From Anaerostipes sp. MSJ-23 (GTDB taxonomy: Bacteria; Bacillota; Clostridia; Lachnospirales; Lachnospiraceae): a DNA stretch of 64,000 nt. The notes under the pieces were generated by a model that was not told where the DNA came from, did no database searches, and worked only from the letters and a program-made list of their open reading frames with translations. The first letter of the stretch is position 1. Each line of letters opens with the position of its first letter. Positions 17,607-26,431 of the stretch are shown one piece after another. The DNA is taken from the NCBI RefSeq assembly GCF_018918155.1, contig NZ_JAHLPY010000005.1, positions 1-64,000 on the forward strand. Reading direction: 5' to 3'. Position numbers and translations under genes: made by a program.

Positions 17607-20600
17607 ATGAAAGAAGAAAAAAGAGAAGAAATTTTTGTTGGAATTGATATTGGTTCAACAACGACAAAAATGGCCGCGATAACAACTATGAAAGATCAAA
17701 TTTTATTTTCGAGTTATAAGCGCCATCATGCAAACCAGGTAGAAAGTGTTCTTCAGGTATTAAAAGAGTTTCAGAAAAAATTTTCTATGAAAAAGATAAA
17801 AGTGGCATTAACAGGATCTGGTTCAAAACCGATGGCAGAGGCTATAAAAATTCCATTTATTCAAGAAGTAGCTGCTAATGCAACTGCGTTGAAAAAGAAA
17901 TATTCTTTTGTAAATACAGCCATTGAACTTGGCGGACAGGATGCAAAAATGATCTTTTTTAAAAAAGACTCTAAAAATGGAGAAAAATCTGTTTCTGATA
18001 TGCGTATGAATGGAAGTTGTGCTGGTGGTACGGGTGCTTTTATTGATGAAATTGCATCGGTATTAAAAGTACCAGTAGAGAAATTTAATCAGCTTGCAGA
18101 AAAAGGAAAACATGTATATGACATTTCTGGGAGATGTGGTGTTTATGCTAAAACAGATATTCAGCCATTATTAAATCAGGGAGTATCAAAAGAAGATCTA
18201 GCGTTATCTGCGTTTCATGCAATTGCAAAACAAACAATTGGCGGACTGGCACAGGGACTTGAAATTGAAAAACCGGTTGCTTTTGAGGGTGGACCGCTTA
18301 CTTTTAATCCAACATTAGTTCAAGTTTTTGCACAACGTCTTCATTTATCAAAAGAAGAAGTTATCCGTCCACAACATCCAGAACTTATGGTTGCCTTTGG
18401 TGCAGCAAAAGCAATTCCAGAAATGTTTCCAGACTGTAAGGAAGTAACTGCAGAAAAATTAATTCATCGTTTAGAAGAAAAAAAAGAAGAATTAATGACT
18501 GGCTCTTCCAGTCATACAAAACCATTTTTTGTTTCTGAAGAAGAAAAACAAGCTTTTGAAAATCGACATAAAAAGAAAAAACGAATTTCTTATGAACCAA
18601 AACAAGGAGAAATTGTTTACGGTTATCTTGGAATGGATGCAGGAAGTACGACAACGAAATTTGTGATTTTAAATGAAAAAGAAGAGATGCTGGATTCTTT
18701 TTATGCGCCAAACGAAGGAGATCCGTTATTAGTAGCTAGTCAAGCATTGATTAAATTAAGACAAAAATATGAAAAAGCTGGTGCTTGCCTGAAAATTTTA
18801 TCAGCTGGTACAACTGGATATGGAGAAATGTTATTTTCTAAAGCTTTTGGTATTAAAAACCATACGGTGGAAACAGTGGCACATGCGAAAGCTTCTGAAA
18901 AATATAGAAAAGATGCTTCTTTTATTCTTGATATCGGTGGGCAAGATATGAAAGCTATCTGGCTGGATCATGGAATTATTACAAATATCTTATTAAATGA
19001 GGCGTGTTCTTCTGGGTGTGGATCGTTTTTAGAAAATTTTGCATCGTCTTTGCATATTCCAACAAAACAAATTGCACAGGCTGCTTTTTCATCAAAGCAT
19101 CCAGCTGCTTTGGGAAGCCGTTGTACGGTATTTATGAATAGCAGTATTATTACGGAACAAAGGAATGGAAAAACTCCACAAGATATTATGGCTGGACTTT
19201 GTCGTTCTATTATTGAAAATGTGTTTACAAAAGTTATCCGTATATCGAATCTTGATTCTCTTGGAAAGAAGATTATTGTACAGGGAGGGACATTTGAAAA
19301 CGATGCAGTGCTTCGTGCGATGGAAGAATATATTGGAAGAGAAGTCATCCGTGCTCCATATCCTGGAATGATGGGGGCCATTGGTGCTGCGTTATTTGCA
19401 AAAGAACAATATGCGATGGAAGAAGAAAAAGAACATCCATGGGATTTAAAGGATTTGGATTATTTTTCTTACAAACAAGAAGCTAATGCACCGTGTCCGT
19501 TTTGTGGAAATCACTGTCAGCGTACGATCGTTACATTTTCCAATGGAAATTCTTGGGTAACAAACAACCGTTGTGAGCGTGGAGAAATTATAGGAGATCC
19601 AAAAAACGAAGAAACAGCCAAACGGTTAAAGGAAAAAATGAAGGAAAAACAAAAGGTTGCAAATTTATTTGATAAGAGAGAATCTTTATTATTTATGCAA
19701 TATCCGTATCCTCAAGTTTCTGATGATAAAAATATAACAATTGGGATTCCAAGAGTCCTTTCTTTTTGGGAAACAATGCCATTTTGGACAACATTTTTAG
19801 GAAGTCTTGGTTTTAAGGTTGTGATTTCTGATAAAAGTACGAGAGAAATGTATGAAAATGGATTATCTGCAGTAACATCTGATACAGTATGTTTCCCAGC
19901 AAAATTAGTTCATGGACATATAAGAAATTTAGCACAAAAAGGTGTAGATCGTATTTTCATGCCTTCTATTACAACGGTCCCACCAGAAAATAATGAAAAA
20001 ACCAGCGAATCTATGTGTGCAATTGTGAAAGGTTATCCAATTGTAATTAAAAACTCAGATCATCCAAGCGAAAAATGGGGAATACCATACGATGCGCCAC
20101 TATTTCATTGGCATACATTAGAAGATCGGAATAAACAACTAATCTTTTATATGGAAAAAACATTTAGTTTAGAAAAGAAAGAAATTAAAAAAGCACTTTC
20201 CTTTGCTGATGCAGCACAGGAACATTTTCATAGAGAGCTGAAAGAAGAAGGAAGAAAAGTATTAAAAGAGATAGAAGAAAAGAATCAATTTGCAGTTGTT
20301 TTAGCAGCAAGACCATACCAAAACGATTCTTTGGTGAATCATGATCTTCCTAAAATGTTTACAAGTTTTGGAATTCCTGTGTTAACAGCAGATTCTCTTC
20401 CGCAAGTCAATGAAACAGATTTAAAAAAGAGTAGACTTGATATTGTAAACAATTTTCATGCAAGAATGTTGTCTTCTGCAATTCTTGCAGCAAAGAGCAA
20501 CTTTTTAGAATATGTACAGTTTGTTAGTTTTGGATGTGGACATGATGCATATCTTTCTGATGAAATTATTCGCATGATGAAAGAAATTTCAAAGAAAACA

Positions 20601-22043
20601 CCACTCATATTAAAAATGGATGAGAGTGATATACAAGGACCGATGGGAATACGTGTTCGTTCCTTTTTGGAAACAATCCGTATGAAACGTGCAAAAGGTT
20701 ATAAGTCACAGATTCATGCTTTAGAAAATCCATATCCGGTAAAATTTACAAAAGAGAGTCGAAAAAAACGAATTGCACTTGTTCCAAATACATCACATGC
20801 ATTTTGTCGTCTAATGTCAGCAGCTTTAAAAACACAAGGAATAGAAGCTGTTCCTTTAGATATGGGTCGAGAAGATGCCATTCGTCTTGGAAAACAATAT
20901 GTACATAATGATATCTGTTTCCCGGCACAAATTGTTATTGGAGAGGCATTAGCTGCATTAAAGAGTGGAAAATATGATGGACAAGAAGTTGCGGTTGTTA
21001 TGGGAAAATATATCGGTGATTGCAGGTTAACTCATTATGGAGCATTGCTTCGAAAAGCTTTGGATGATGCAGGATATGAAAATGTTCCAATTCTTACAAA
21101 TGATGATGTGGATTCACATAAAATGCATCCAGGATTTAAGATGAATCTTTTAACATCTGCAAGAATCGCTTTTACACTTCCAATGATTGATATTTTGGAA
21201 GAACTTTTAAGGAAAATACGGCCTTATGAGATTCAGAAAGGAAGTGCGGACGCAGCTTTTGAAAAAGCAATGAATGCAGTAATCTATGGTTTGGAATCTT
21301 CTGGTATTTCTGGTGTAAAAAAAGGATTTAAAAAAGCAATTCACTTTATGAATCAAATACCATATGACCGTAGCAATCCAAAACCTCAGGTATTGATCGT
21401 AGGAGAATATTTATTAAATTTTCATTCTGGAGCAAATCATGATATTGAAGCTTATTTAGAACAAAATGGCTTTGAAATTATTGAGGCTAGAATGACAGAT
21501 GTTATACGAAAAACATATTTTTATCAAGATGCACAGATAAAAGAATATCACCTGCAAAAGCCACTGAATCAAAAAATCTGGTATCGCACAGCAAATGAGT
21601 TATTTGAAATGGCTCATCGTATGGCAGATTCCATTGCAATAGAACATCCGTTATACAAACCAACATGTACGATGAAGCAACTTGTAAAAGATAGTGATCC
21701 GGTAATTCATCATACATTTGATGCAGGTGAAGGTGTCTTAATTCCAGGAGAAATCATACATCATGCAAAACATGGGTGCAGATTTTTCTTGATTTTACAG
21801 CCATTTGGTTGTCTTCCAAATCATGTAGTTGGTCGTGGAATTACAAAAAAATTAAAAGAAATGTTTCCGAATGTACAAATTCTTCCTCTTGATTATGACC
21901 CAGATGTTAGTTTTGCAAATATTGAAAACCGTTTACAAATGCTTGTAATGAATGCAAAAAATCAAAGAGAAAATGAAGAGAAAAATATTTTAAGAAAAGA
22001 AAACACAGAAACTGCTCCTGTAGGAGATCATTGCATTGTTTAA
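17607..22043 (+). CDS. Giant 2-hydroxyacyl-CoA dehydratase activase-related protein (BadF/HgdC type)
   Basis: This 1478-residue protein carries two tandem ASKHA ATPase domains. Domain 1 has GIDIGSTTTK at 12-21 with [4Fe-4S] ligand candidates Cys138 (SCAGGTG) and Cys177 (GRCGVYAK). Domain 2 has MDAGSTTTK from 343 with Cys467/Cys471 (ACSSGCG) and Cys506. A cysteine knuckle CPFCGNHC (630-637) and a DUF2229-type region follow, then a long C-terminal dehydratase-subunit-like part. Single-domain relatives drive electrons into 2-hydroxyacyl-CoA dehydratases using ATP. The giant forms are common in Clostridia and lack a defined reaction. No dehydratase subunit genes lie nearby. A TetR-type regulator follows. 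Confidence 0.88.
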   Translation: MKEEKREEIFVGIDIGSTTTKMAAITTMKDQILFSSYKRHHANQVESVLQVLKEFQKKFSMKKIKVALTGSGSKPMAEAIKIPFIQEVAANATALKKKYSFVNTAIELGGQDAKMIFFKKDSKNGEKSVSDMRMNGSCAGGTGAFIDEIASVLKVPVEKFNQLAEKGKHVYDISGRCGVYAKTDIQPLLNQGVSKEDLALSAFHAIAKQTIGGLAQGLEIEKPVAFEGGPLTFNPTLVQVFAQRLHLSKEEVIRPQHPELMVAFGAAKAIPEMFPDCKEVTAEKLIHRLEEKKEELMTGSSSHTKPFFVSEEEKQAFENRHKKKKRISYEPKQGEIVYGYLGMDAGSTTTKFVILNEKEEMLDSFYAPNEGDPLLVASQALIKLRQKYEKAGACLKILSAGTTGYGEMLFSKAFGIKNHTVETVAHAKASEKYRKDASFILDIGGQDMKAIWLDHGIITNILLNEACSSGCGSFLENFASSLHIPTKQIAQAAFSSKHPAALGSRCTVFMNSSIITEQRNGKTPQDIMAGLCRSIIENVFTKVIRISNLDSLGKKIIVQGGTFENDAVLRAMEEYIGREVIRAPYPGMMGAIGAALFAKEQYAMEEEKEHPWDLKDLDYFSYKQEANAPCPFCGNHCQRTIVTFSNGNSWVTNNRCERGEIIGDPKNEETAKRLKEKMKEKQKVANLFDKRESLLFMQYPYPQVSDDKNITIGIPRVLSFWETMPFWTTFLGSLGFKVVISDKSTREMYENGLSAVTSDTVCFPAKLVHGHIRNLAQKGVDRIFMPSITTVPPENNEKTSESMCAIVKGYPIVIKNSDHPSEKWGIPYDAPLFHWHTLEDRNKQLIFYMEKTFSLEKKEIKKALSFADAAQEHFHRELKEEGRKVLKEIEEKNQFAVVLAARPYQNDSLVNHDLPKMFTSFGIPVLTADSLPQVNETDLKKSRLDIVNNFHARMLSSAILAAKSNFLEYVQFVSFGCGHDAYLSDEIIRMMKEISKKTPLILKMDESDIQGPMGIRVRSFLETIRMKRAKGYKSQIHALENPYPVKFTKESRKKRIALVPNTSHAFCRLMSAALKTQGIEAVPLDMGREDAIRLGKQYVHNDICFPAQIVIGEALAALKSGKYDGQEVAVVMGKYIGDCRLTHYGALLRKALDDAGYENVPILTNDDVDSHKMHPGFKMNLLTSARIAFTLPMIDILEELLRKIRPYEIQKGSADAAFEKAMNAVIYGLESSGISGVKKGFKKAIHFMNQIPYDRSNPKPQVLIVGEYLLNFHSGANHDIEAYLEQNGFEIIEARMTDVIRKTYFYQDAQIKEYHLQKPLNQKIWYRTANELFEMAHRMADSIAIEHPLYKPTCTMKQLVKDSDPVIHHTFDAGEGVLIPGEIIHHAKHGCRFFLILQPFGCLPNHVVGRGITKKLKEMFPNVQILPLDYDPDVSFANIENRLQMLVMNAKNQRENEEKNILRKENTETAPVGDHCIV

Positions 22044-22115
22044 TGTATTGTTTTATGCTACAATTCTTGTAATTTCGTGTTTAGCGGACAGAAGAGAGGG
22101 AGGCAGAACTATAAT

Positions 22116-22676
22116 ATGAAGCAGCGAACAAAAATGGCAATTTCCAGAGCGTTTGTAGAGCTCTTACAAAGCCGAACAATAGATAAGATTACGGTAAAGG
22201 ATATTGCAGAAAAGTGTGATATTAATCGCCAAACCTTTTATTATCATTTTGCAGATATTTATGAGTTAATGGAATGGACGATTAACTATAATTTGGAAAA
22301 ATATATCTCTGAAAAAGATTTTAATGGGTTAAATTGGAAAGAGGAACTTTGGTCTTTGATTGAATTTCTGCGCATGCAGAGAAAACTTCTGATCAATGCT
22401 TATGATGCGAAAAACAGAATTTATTATGAACAATTTGTTCGGGAGCAGATTGCGCCAATTGTAAAAATCAAAGTTTATGATTGCGAAGAAATAGAAGATG
22501 TACCAGAGGACAAAATTGAGTTTGTGGAAAATGTTTATACAAGAGTACTAACGAATCTTTTTTTTGATTGGTTGGAGGATGGAATGCCAGATGAATCAAA
22601 AATTCATCTGGAGGATTACTTTACGTTAATCGAAGGAAGTTTAAGTACAGCTTTACAAAATTTTCAAATAAAATAA
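22116..22676 (+). CDS. TetR-family transcriptional regulator (DhaS-like)
   Basis: The protein is 187 residues from ATG 22116. The N-terminal helix-turn-helix is KITVKDIAEKCDINRQTFYYHFADIYELMEW, typical of the TetR/DhaS branch, with a helical ligand domain (about 70-187). GTG 22077 would add 13 residues but has no ribosome site; AGGGAGG at 22094-22101 sits rather far from ATG 22116, so the start is not certain. It lies between the giant activase and the radical SAM gene and has a terminator behind it, so it may control either neighbour. Confidence 0.85.
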   Translation: MKQRTKMAISRAFVELLQSRTIDKITVKDIAEKCDINRQTFYYHFADIYELMEWTINYNLEKYISEKDFNGLNWKEELWSLIEFLRMQRKLLINAYDAKNRIYYEQFVREQIAPIVKIKVYDCEEIEDVPEDKIEFVENVYTRVLTNLFFDWLEDGMPDESKIHLEDYFTLIEGSLSTALQNFQIK

Positions 22677-22689
22677 AAAAATTACTACA

Positions 22690-22734
22690 AAAAAGCATTT
22701 GTGTTGGAATTTTAGACACAAATGCTTTTTGTCG
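22690..22734. terminator. Terminator with perfect 15-base stem after tetR
   Basis: AAAAAGCATTTGTGT (22690-22704) pairs exactly with ACACAAATGCTTTTT (22716-22730). It may work on both strands. Confidence 0.85.
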
Positions 22735-22744
22735 GTTTTTGTCG
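22726..22744 (+). promoter_or_regulatory. Direct repeat, possible operator before the radical SAM gene
   Basis: TTTTTGTCG occurs at 22726-22734 and again at 22736-22744, exactly 10 bases apart, i.e. one helical turn. It lies between the tetR terminator and the radical SAM gene. The second copy may overlap a weak promoter (TATGAT at 22759-22764). An operator role is a guess. Confidence 0.3.
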
Positions 22745-22797
22745 AACTTCCTATGGTATATGATAAGACCTAGAAAAAAGAAGGAGGAAGTTTTAGT

Positions 22798-24144
22798 ATG
22801 AACAGCGTATCAAGCAAAGTTGTACAATTTGGATTAGGAAAGGCATTGAATTATATTGAAAAAGATCCGGAAAAGAATCTTTTGAACTTAATGGATTGGG
22901 TAGATCGTCTTGCAGGAACACAAGAAAATAGTTTTCCAGTACAAAGAGCAGCATTCCGAAGAGTTATCAATAATCCGGATGATAATATGTATAAATTAAT
23001 TATGAGAGTATTAAAAGAAACAGATACCAATGTTATGAAAAAAGTATTTCAGAATTTCTTTTTAAATGCAGCCATTGTTTCATGGCCACGTCAGGAAGAA
23101 TTAAGAAAAAAATATAATTGTAATATTCCATGGGCAATTCTTTTAGATCCAACAAGTGCATGTAATCTTCACTGTACTGGATGTTGGGCAGCCGAATATG
23201 GAAATCGATTAAATCTTTCTTTCGATGATATCGATTCTATCATTACACAAGGAAAAGAGCTTGGAATTTATATGTATATTTATACAGGTGGAGAACCACT
23301 TGTAAGGAAAAAAGATATCATTGCGTTATGTAGAAAGCATAATGATTGTATTTTCCTTACATTCACAAACTCTACATTGATTGATGATGAATTTGCAGAT
23401 CAGATGTTGGAAGTAGGAAATCTTATCCCTGCAATTAGTGTAGAAGGATTTGAAGAAGCTACTGACGGACGTCGTGGAAAAGGTGTTTTCGAGAAAGTTC
23501 AGAAATCTATGCATTTATTAAAGGAAAGACACTTACCATTTGGTATTAGCTGTTGTTATACAAGTCAGAATTTACAGTCTATCAGCAGTGACGAATATTT
23601 TGACCAGATGATCGAATGGGGAGCAGATTTCGTATGGTATTTCCATTACATGCCAGTTGGAAATGATGCAGTACCAGAATTAATGCCAACACCAGAACAA
23701 AGAGAATATATGTATCATAAAATTCGTGAAGTACGTGCAACAAAACCAATCTTTGCAATGGACTTCCAGAATGACGGAGAATATGTTGGAGGATGTATTG
23801 CTGGCGGAAGACGTTATTTCCACATTAATGCAAATGGAGATTGTGATCCTTGCGTATTTATTCATTATTCTAATACAAACATTCATGAAAATACATTATT
23901 AGAAGTTTTACAGTCACCAATTTTCCAGGCGTATCATGATGGACAGCCATTTAATGACAATCATTTGCAGCCATGTCCAATGCTTGAAAATCCTCAAAAA
24001 TTGCGTGAAATGGTGAAAAAGACAGGAGCACATTCTACAGATATGCAATCACCAGAATCTGCAGATCATTTATGTGATAAATGTGAACAATATGCGAAGA
24101 ACTGGGCACCATCAGCACAAAAATTATGGAAGGCATCTAAATAA
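22798..24144 (+). CDS. Radical SAM/SPASM-type protein of unknown reaction
   Basis: This 448-residue protein has the AdoMet-cleaving cluster motif C122-x3-C126-x2-C129 (CNLHCTGC), followed by GGEPL at about residue 164 and the usual TIM-barrel. A C-terminal cysteine set, Cys333, Cys349, Cys352, Cys393, Cys426 and Cys429, fits a SPASM/twitch domain with auxiliary iron-sulfur clusters. About 100 residues precede the radical SAM core. SPASM proteins often modify peptides or cell-envelope and cofactor precursors. No precursor peptide is evident. A MetK-like gene follows after 14 bases, so it probably has a dedicated partner. Confidence 0.88.
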   Translation: MNSVSSKVVQFGLGKALNYIEKDPEKNLLNLMDWVDRLAGTQENSFPVQRAAFRRVINNPDDNMYKLIMRVLKETDTNVMKKVFQNFFLNAAIVSWPRQEELRKKYNCNIPWAILLDPTSACNLHCTGCWAAEYGNRLNLSFDDIDSIITQGKELGIYMYIYTGGEPLVRKKDIIALCRKHNDCIFLTFTNSTLIDDEFADQMLEVGNLIPAISVEGFEEATDGRRGKGVFEKVQKSMHLLKERHLPFGISCCYTSQNLQSISSDEYFDQMIEWGADFVWYFHYMPVGNDAVPELMPTPEQREYMYHKIREVRATKPIFAMDFQNDGEYVGGCIAGGRRYFHINANGDCDPCVFIHYSNTNIHENTLLEVLQSPIFQAYHDGQPFNDNHLQPCPMLENPQKLREMVKKTGAHSTDMQSPESADHLCDKCEQYAKNWAPSAQKLWKASK

Positions 24145-24158
24145 GGGAAGGCGAAAAA

Positions 24159-25271
24159 ATGGGCGGTTTATTTACTTCAGAAAGTGTAACAGAAGGTCAA
24201 TCTGATAAAATTTGTGATAAAGTTGCGGATGCAATCCTTGACGCATACTTAGAAAAAGATCCAACATCTCATGTAGATTGTGAAGTTATTGCATATGAAA
24301 ATCATTTAAAGCTTAAAGGAAATATTATCTCAGCAGCAACGATCGATCATGAAAAAACTGCCCGCGATGTCATTGCTGAAATTGGATATATGGATCCAGA
24401 TTTAAAATTTGATGCTAATCATTGTGGAATTGATGTTGATATCAATCGAAAATTATCAAAAATGCCAGAAACTTTTCAAAAAAGAGGTTTTCCTGATTAT
24501 GGAGTTGTCTTTGGATATGCATGCAAAGAAACTCCCTCTTATATGCCGGCAGGCACAGAATTTGCCAATCAGCTTGCAAAACGATTAACTTATGTAAGAA
24601 AGATGTGCATTATTCCTGGTTTGCTTCCGGATGGAAAGATACAAGTAACAATGGAATATGAAAACGGCAATCCGAAAAGAGTGGATGCCGTTTTCATATC
24701 AACACAGCATAGAAAAGAAATCCGAAATGGGACATTAAAATATGCGTTAAATGATGAAGTGATTAGTAAGGTTATTCCAGAAAAGTATATTGATGAGAAT
24801 ACAAAATGTTTTGTAGATCCGATTGGAGATTGTTTATGCGGAGGACCAGCGGTTTATTTAGGAGCAACTGGACGTAAAATTGTCTCTGACACTTATGGAG
24901 GATATGCAAGAAGTAGTGGGAATTTTATGGCAGGAAAAGATGCATTAAAAGCAGAGCGAAGTGGAGCTTATATGGCAAGATATCTTGCTAAAAATATTGT
25001 TGCGTCTGAATATGCAGATCGCTGTGAAGTACAGCTTTGCTATGCAATGGGATTAACAGGCCCTGTTTCTGTTCATATAGAAACTTTTGGCACTGGAAAA
25101 ATGTCGCAGGAAGAATTTATTCGTATGATTTATAAAAAAGAAGATTTATCATTACAGTCGGTTATTAAAAAATTTCAGTTAAATCAGCCAATTTATTCTA
25201 ACATATCTTGTTATGGATATTTTGGTGAGAATGCAAAGCAAATGCCATGGGAACAGATTACATGGAAGTAG
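24159..25271 (+). CDS. Divergent S-adenosylmethionine synthetase paralogue
   Basis: This 370-residue protein has the overall MetK fold: LFTSESVTEGxxDK, VFGYACKET, VFISTQH, TGRKIVSDTYGGYAR, AARYLAKNIV-like (YMARYLAKNIV) and GYFG near the end. However, canonical MetK reads HPDK where this reads QSDK, so the active-site His14 is Gln14. The HGGGAFSGKDPTKVDRS loop is changed to SSGNFMAGKDALKAERS, with Asp replaced by Glu. DQG near residue 118 reads DYG. The core is otherwise complete and the length is near normal, so this looks like a specialised enzyme rather than a broken one. It is paired with a radical SAM gene. It may make AdoMet, or a related compound, poorly or from other substrates. Confidence 0.85.
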   Translation: MGGLFTSESVTEGQSDKICDKVADAILDAYLEKDPTSHVDCEVIAYENHLKLKGNIISAATIDHEKTARDVIAEIGYMDPDLKFDANHCGIDVDINRKLSKMPETFQKRGFPDYGVVFGYACKETPSYMPAGTEFANQLAKRLTYVRKMCIIPGLLPDGKIQVTMEYENGNPKRVDAVFISTQHRKEIRNGTLKYALNDEVISKVIPEKYIDENTKCFVDPIGDCLCGGPAVYLGATGRKIVSDTYGGYARSSGNFMAGKDALKAERSGAYMARYLAKNIVASEYADRCEVQLCYAMGLTGPVSVHIETFGTGKMSQEEFIRMIYKKEDLSLQSVIKKFQLNQPIYSNISCYGYFGENAKQMPWEQITWK

Positions 25272-25281
25272 AAAAATGGTA

Positions 25282-25310
25282 TTGACAGAAAGCAAATACG
25301 GTGCTATATT
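25282..25310 (+). promoter_or_regulatory. Strong promoter for the riboswitch transcript
   Basis: TTGACA at 25282-25287 and TATATT at 25305-25310 have 17-base spacing, placing the start of transcription just before the riboswitch. Confidence 0.85.
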
Positions 25311-25321
25311 CTAGACATGCA

Positions 25322-25457
25322 AACGAAAGGGAGTAGCTGAACGTTCAGAAATGAACGGGTTTGAGATCGTCAGCCGATGTTTTTAGAACATCCGTATCAA
25401 ATGAGATAGCAAGACTTTTATTGTGGCATTGGTCATAATAAAGGTCTTTTTTTATTT
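25322..25457 (+). ncRNA. yybP-ykoY manganese riboswitch with terminator platform
   Basis: The aptamer shows the family's conserved parts in order: AAAGGGAGTAGC (25326-25337), a CGTTCA/TGAACG hairpin, the CGTCAGC junction (25368-25374), a second helix GATGTTTTT...AACATC, and GATAGCAAGACTT (25405-25417). The last part, AGACTTTTATTGTGGC, can instead pair with GTCATAATAAAGGTCT, followed by seven T, to form a terminator (25412-25453). This is an ON-switch layout: ligand binding would hold the aptamer and prevent termination. Members of this class sense Mn2+ and usually precede MntP, TerC or P-type ATPase genes; here the next gene is unknown. Confidence 0.85.
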
Positions 25458-25497
25458 CATAGGAAATTTCGATGAAATCCACTATGAAATAAAAAGT
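25452..25497 (+). promoter_or_regulatory. Second hairpin downstream of the riboswitch terminator
   Basis: TTATTTCATAG (25452-25462) pairs with CTATGAAATAA (25486-25496), enclosing a smaller GAAATTTCGATGAAATC loop. It overlaps the end of the terminator U tract, so it may compete with or extend the expression platform. The rest of the gap up to 25582 holds a possible weak second promoter (TTGTAA/TAATAA near 25524-25552). Confidence 0.5.
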
Positions 25498-25582
25498 CCT
25501 TTACCATAAGATTTTGTGCTTATTGTAAAAAATTTCGTAAGTATGTAATAAGATGTGCAGATAAAATGAGGGATAAAATGCT

Positions 25583-26023
25583 ATGGGTAATGAAATTATA
25601 AAATTAGAACTGAAAGAAGTAATGAACGCAGGTGAAAGGGCTCTTTGCAGTTTAAAGACCGTACAGAAAGAACTTGAACATGCAAAAAAATGGGGAATTA
25701 TTGATTTATTTGGTGGAGGTTTCTTTGTAAATATAGTAAAACATTCAAAAATAAAAAATTCCAGTTTTTATATGGAAACAGCCAAAAGAGATCTGAGAAT
25801 TTTTCAGCGAGAATTAAATGACGTTCAGATGTTTTTAAACCTTAATTTAAATATTGGTGATTTTTTAACCTTTGCAGACTTCTTTTTTGATGGACTGATT
25901 ACAGATTATCTGGTACAATCCAAAATAAACGAAGCCAGAAAGCAGGTATGGACAGCGATCAAACAAGTAGAAAAATTTCTGATAGATTTGCAGAAACTTT
26001 ATGATGCACAAAATGATCTTTGA
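25583..26023 (+). CDS. Unknown protein, first gene under the manganese riboswitch
   Basis: This 146-residue protein is mostly alpha-helical by composition. An N-terminal helix (LELKEVMNAGERALCSLKTVQKELEHAKKW) is followed by a glycine patch (DLFGGGFFVNIVKHSK). A middle hydrophobic stretch (DFLTFADFFFDGLITDYL) leads to a coiled-coil-like C-terminal helix (SKINEARKQVWTAIKQVEKFL). It has no signal peptide or clear transmembrane helix and I recognise no named family. It heads a unit with a YccF protein and a SulP transporter behind a manganese riboswitch, suggesting a role at the membrane in metal or ion stress. That role is inferred from context only. Confidence 0.75.
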   Translation: MGNEIIKLELKEVMNAGERALCSLKTVQKELEHAKKWGIIDLFGGGFFVNIVKHSKIKNSSFYMETAKRDLRIFQRELNDVQMFLNLNLNIGDFLTFADFFFDGLITDYLVQSKINEARKQVWTAIKQVEKFLIDLQKLYDAQNDL

Positions 26024-26052
26024 TTAAGAAGAAAACAAAAGGAGGAAGATAA

Positions 26053-26412
26053 ATGGGGTGTTTAGGAAATCTTATCTGGATAATCTGTGGCGGACTGTTA
26101 AGTGCACTTTCGTGGGTTGCTGCCGGCTGTTTATGGTGTATAACAATCATTGGAATTCCAGTGGGAATTCAATGCTTTAAGCTGGCATCATTAAGCCTTT
26201 GTCCATTTGGAAAGGATGTACATTATGGAGGTGGTACAGGATCTTTTTTATTAAATATCATTTGGTTCATTGTTTCTGGATGGGCCCTTGCAGCAGAGCA
26301 TCTTATATTTGGTGTTCTTTTATGTATTAGCATTATTGGAATCCCTTTTGGATTGCAACATTTAAAATTAGCGAAACTTGCATTAATGCCATTTGGAACT
26401 CAAATTTATTAA
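26053..26412 (+). CDS. YccF-domain membrane protein (DUF307)
   Basis: This 119-residue protein has two copies of the YccF motif: GNLIWIICGG...IIGIPVGIQCFKLASLSLCPFGK and the matching LLNIIWFIVSGW...IIGIPFGLQHLKLAKLALMPFG. About four membrane helices are visible. YccF proteins are small inner-membrane proteins without a settled function. A strong AGGAGGAAG ribosome site precedes the ATG. It lies 29 bases after the unknown protein and 19 bases before the SulP gene, so all three probably share the riboswitch-controlled transcript. Confidence 0.9.
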   Translation: MGCLGNLIWIICGGLLSALSWVAAGCLWCITIIGIPVGIQCFKLASLSLCPFGKDVHYGGGTGSFLLNIIWFIVSGWALAAEHLIFGVLLCISIIGIPFGLQHLKLAKLALMPFGTQIY

Positions 26413-26431
26413 AAATATAAAAGGATATATT

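Noticed and set aside
22077-22115. GTG start of the TetR-type gene
   Set aside because: It would add 13 residues with no family likeness and has no ribosome site; ATG 22116 begins the usual TetR opening.
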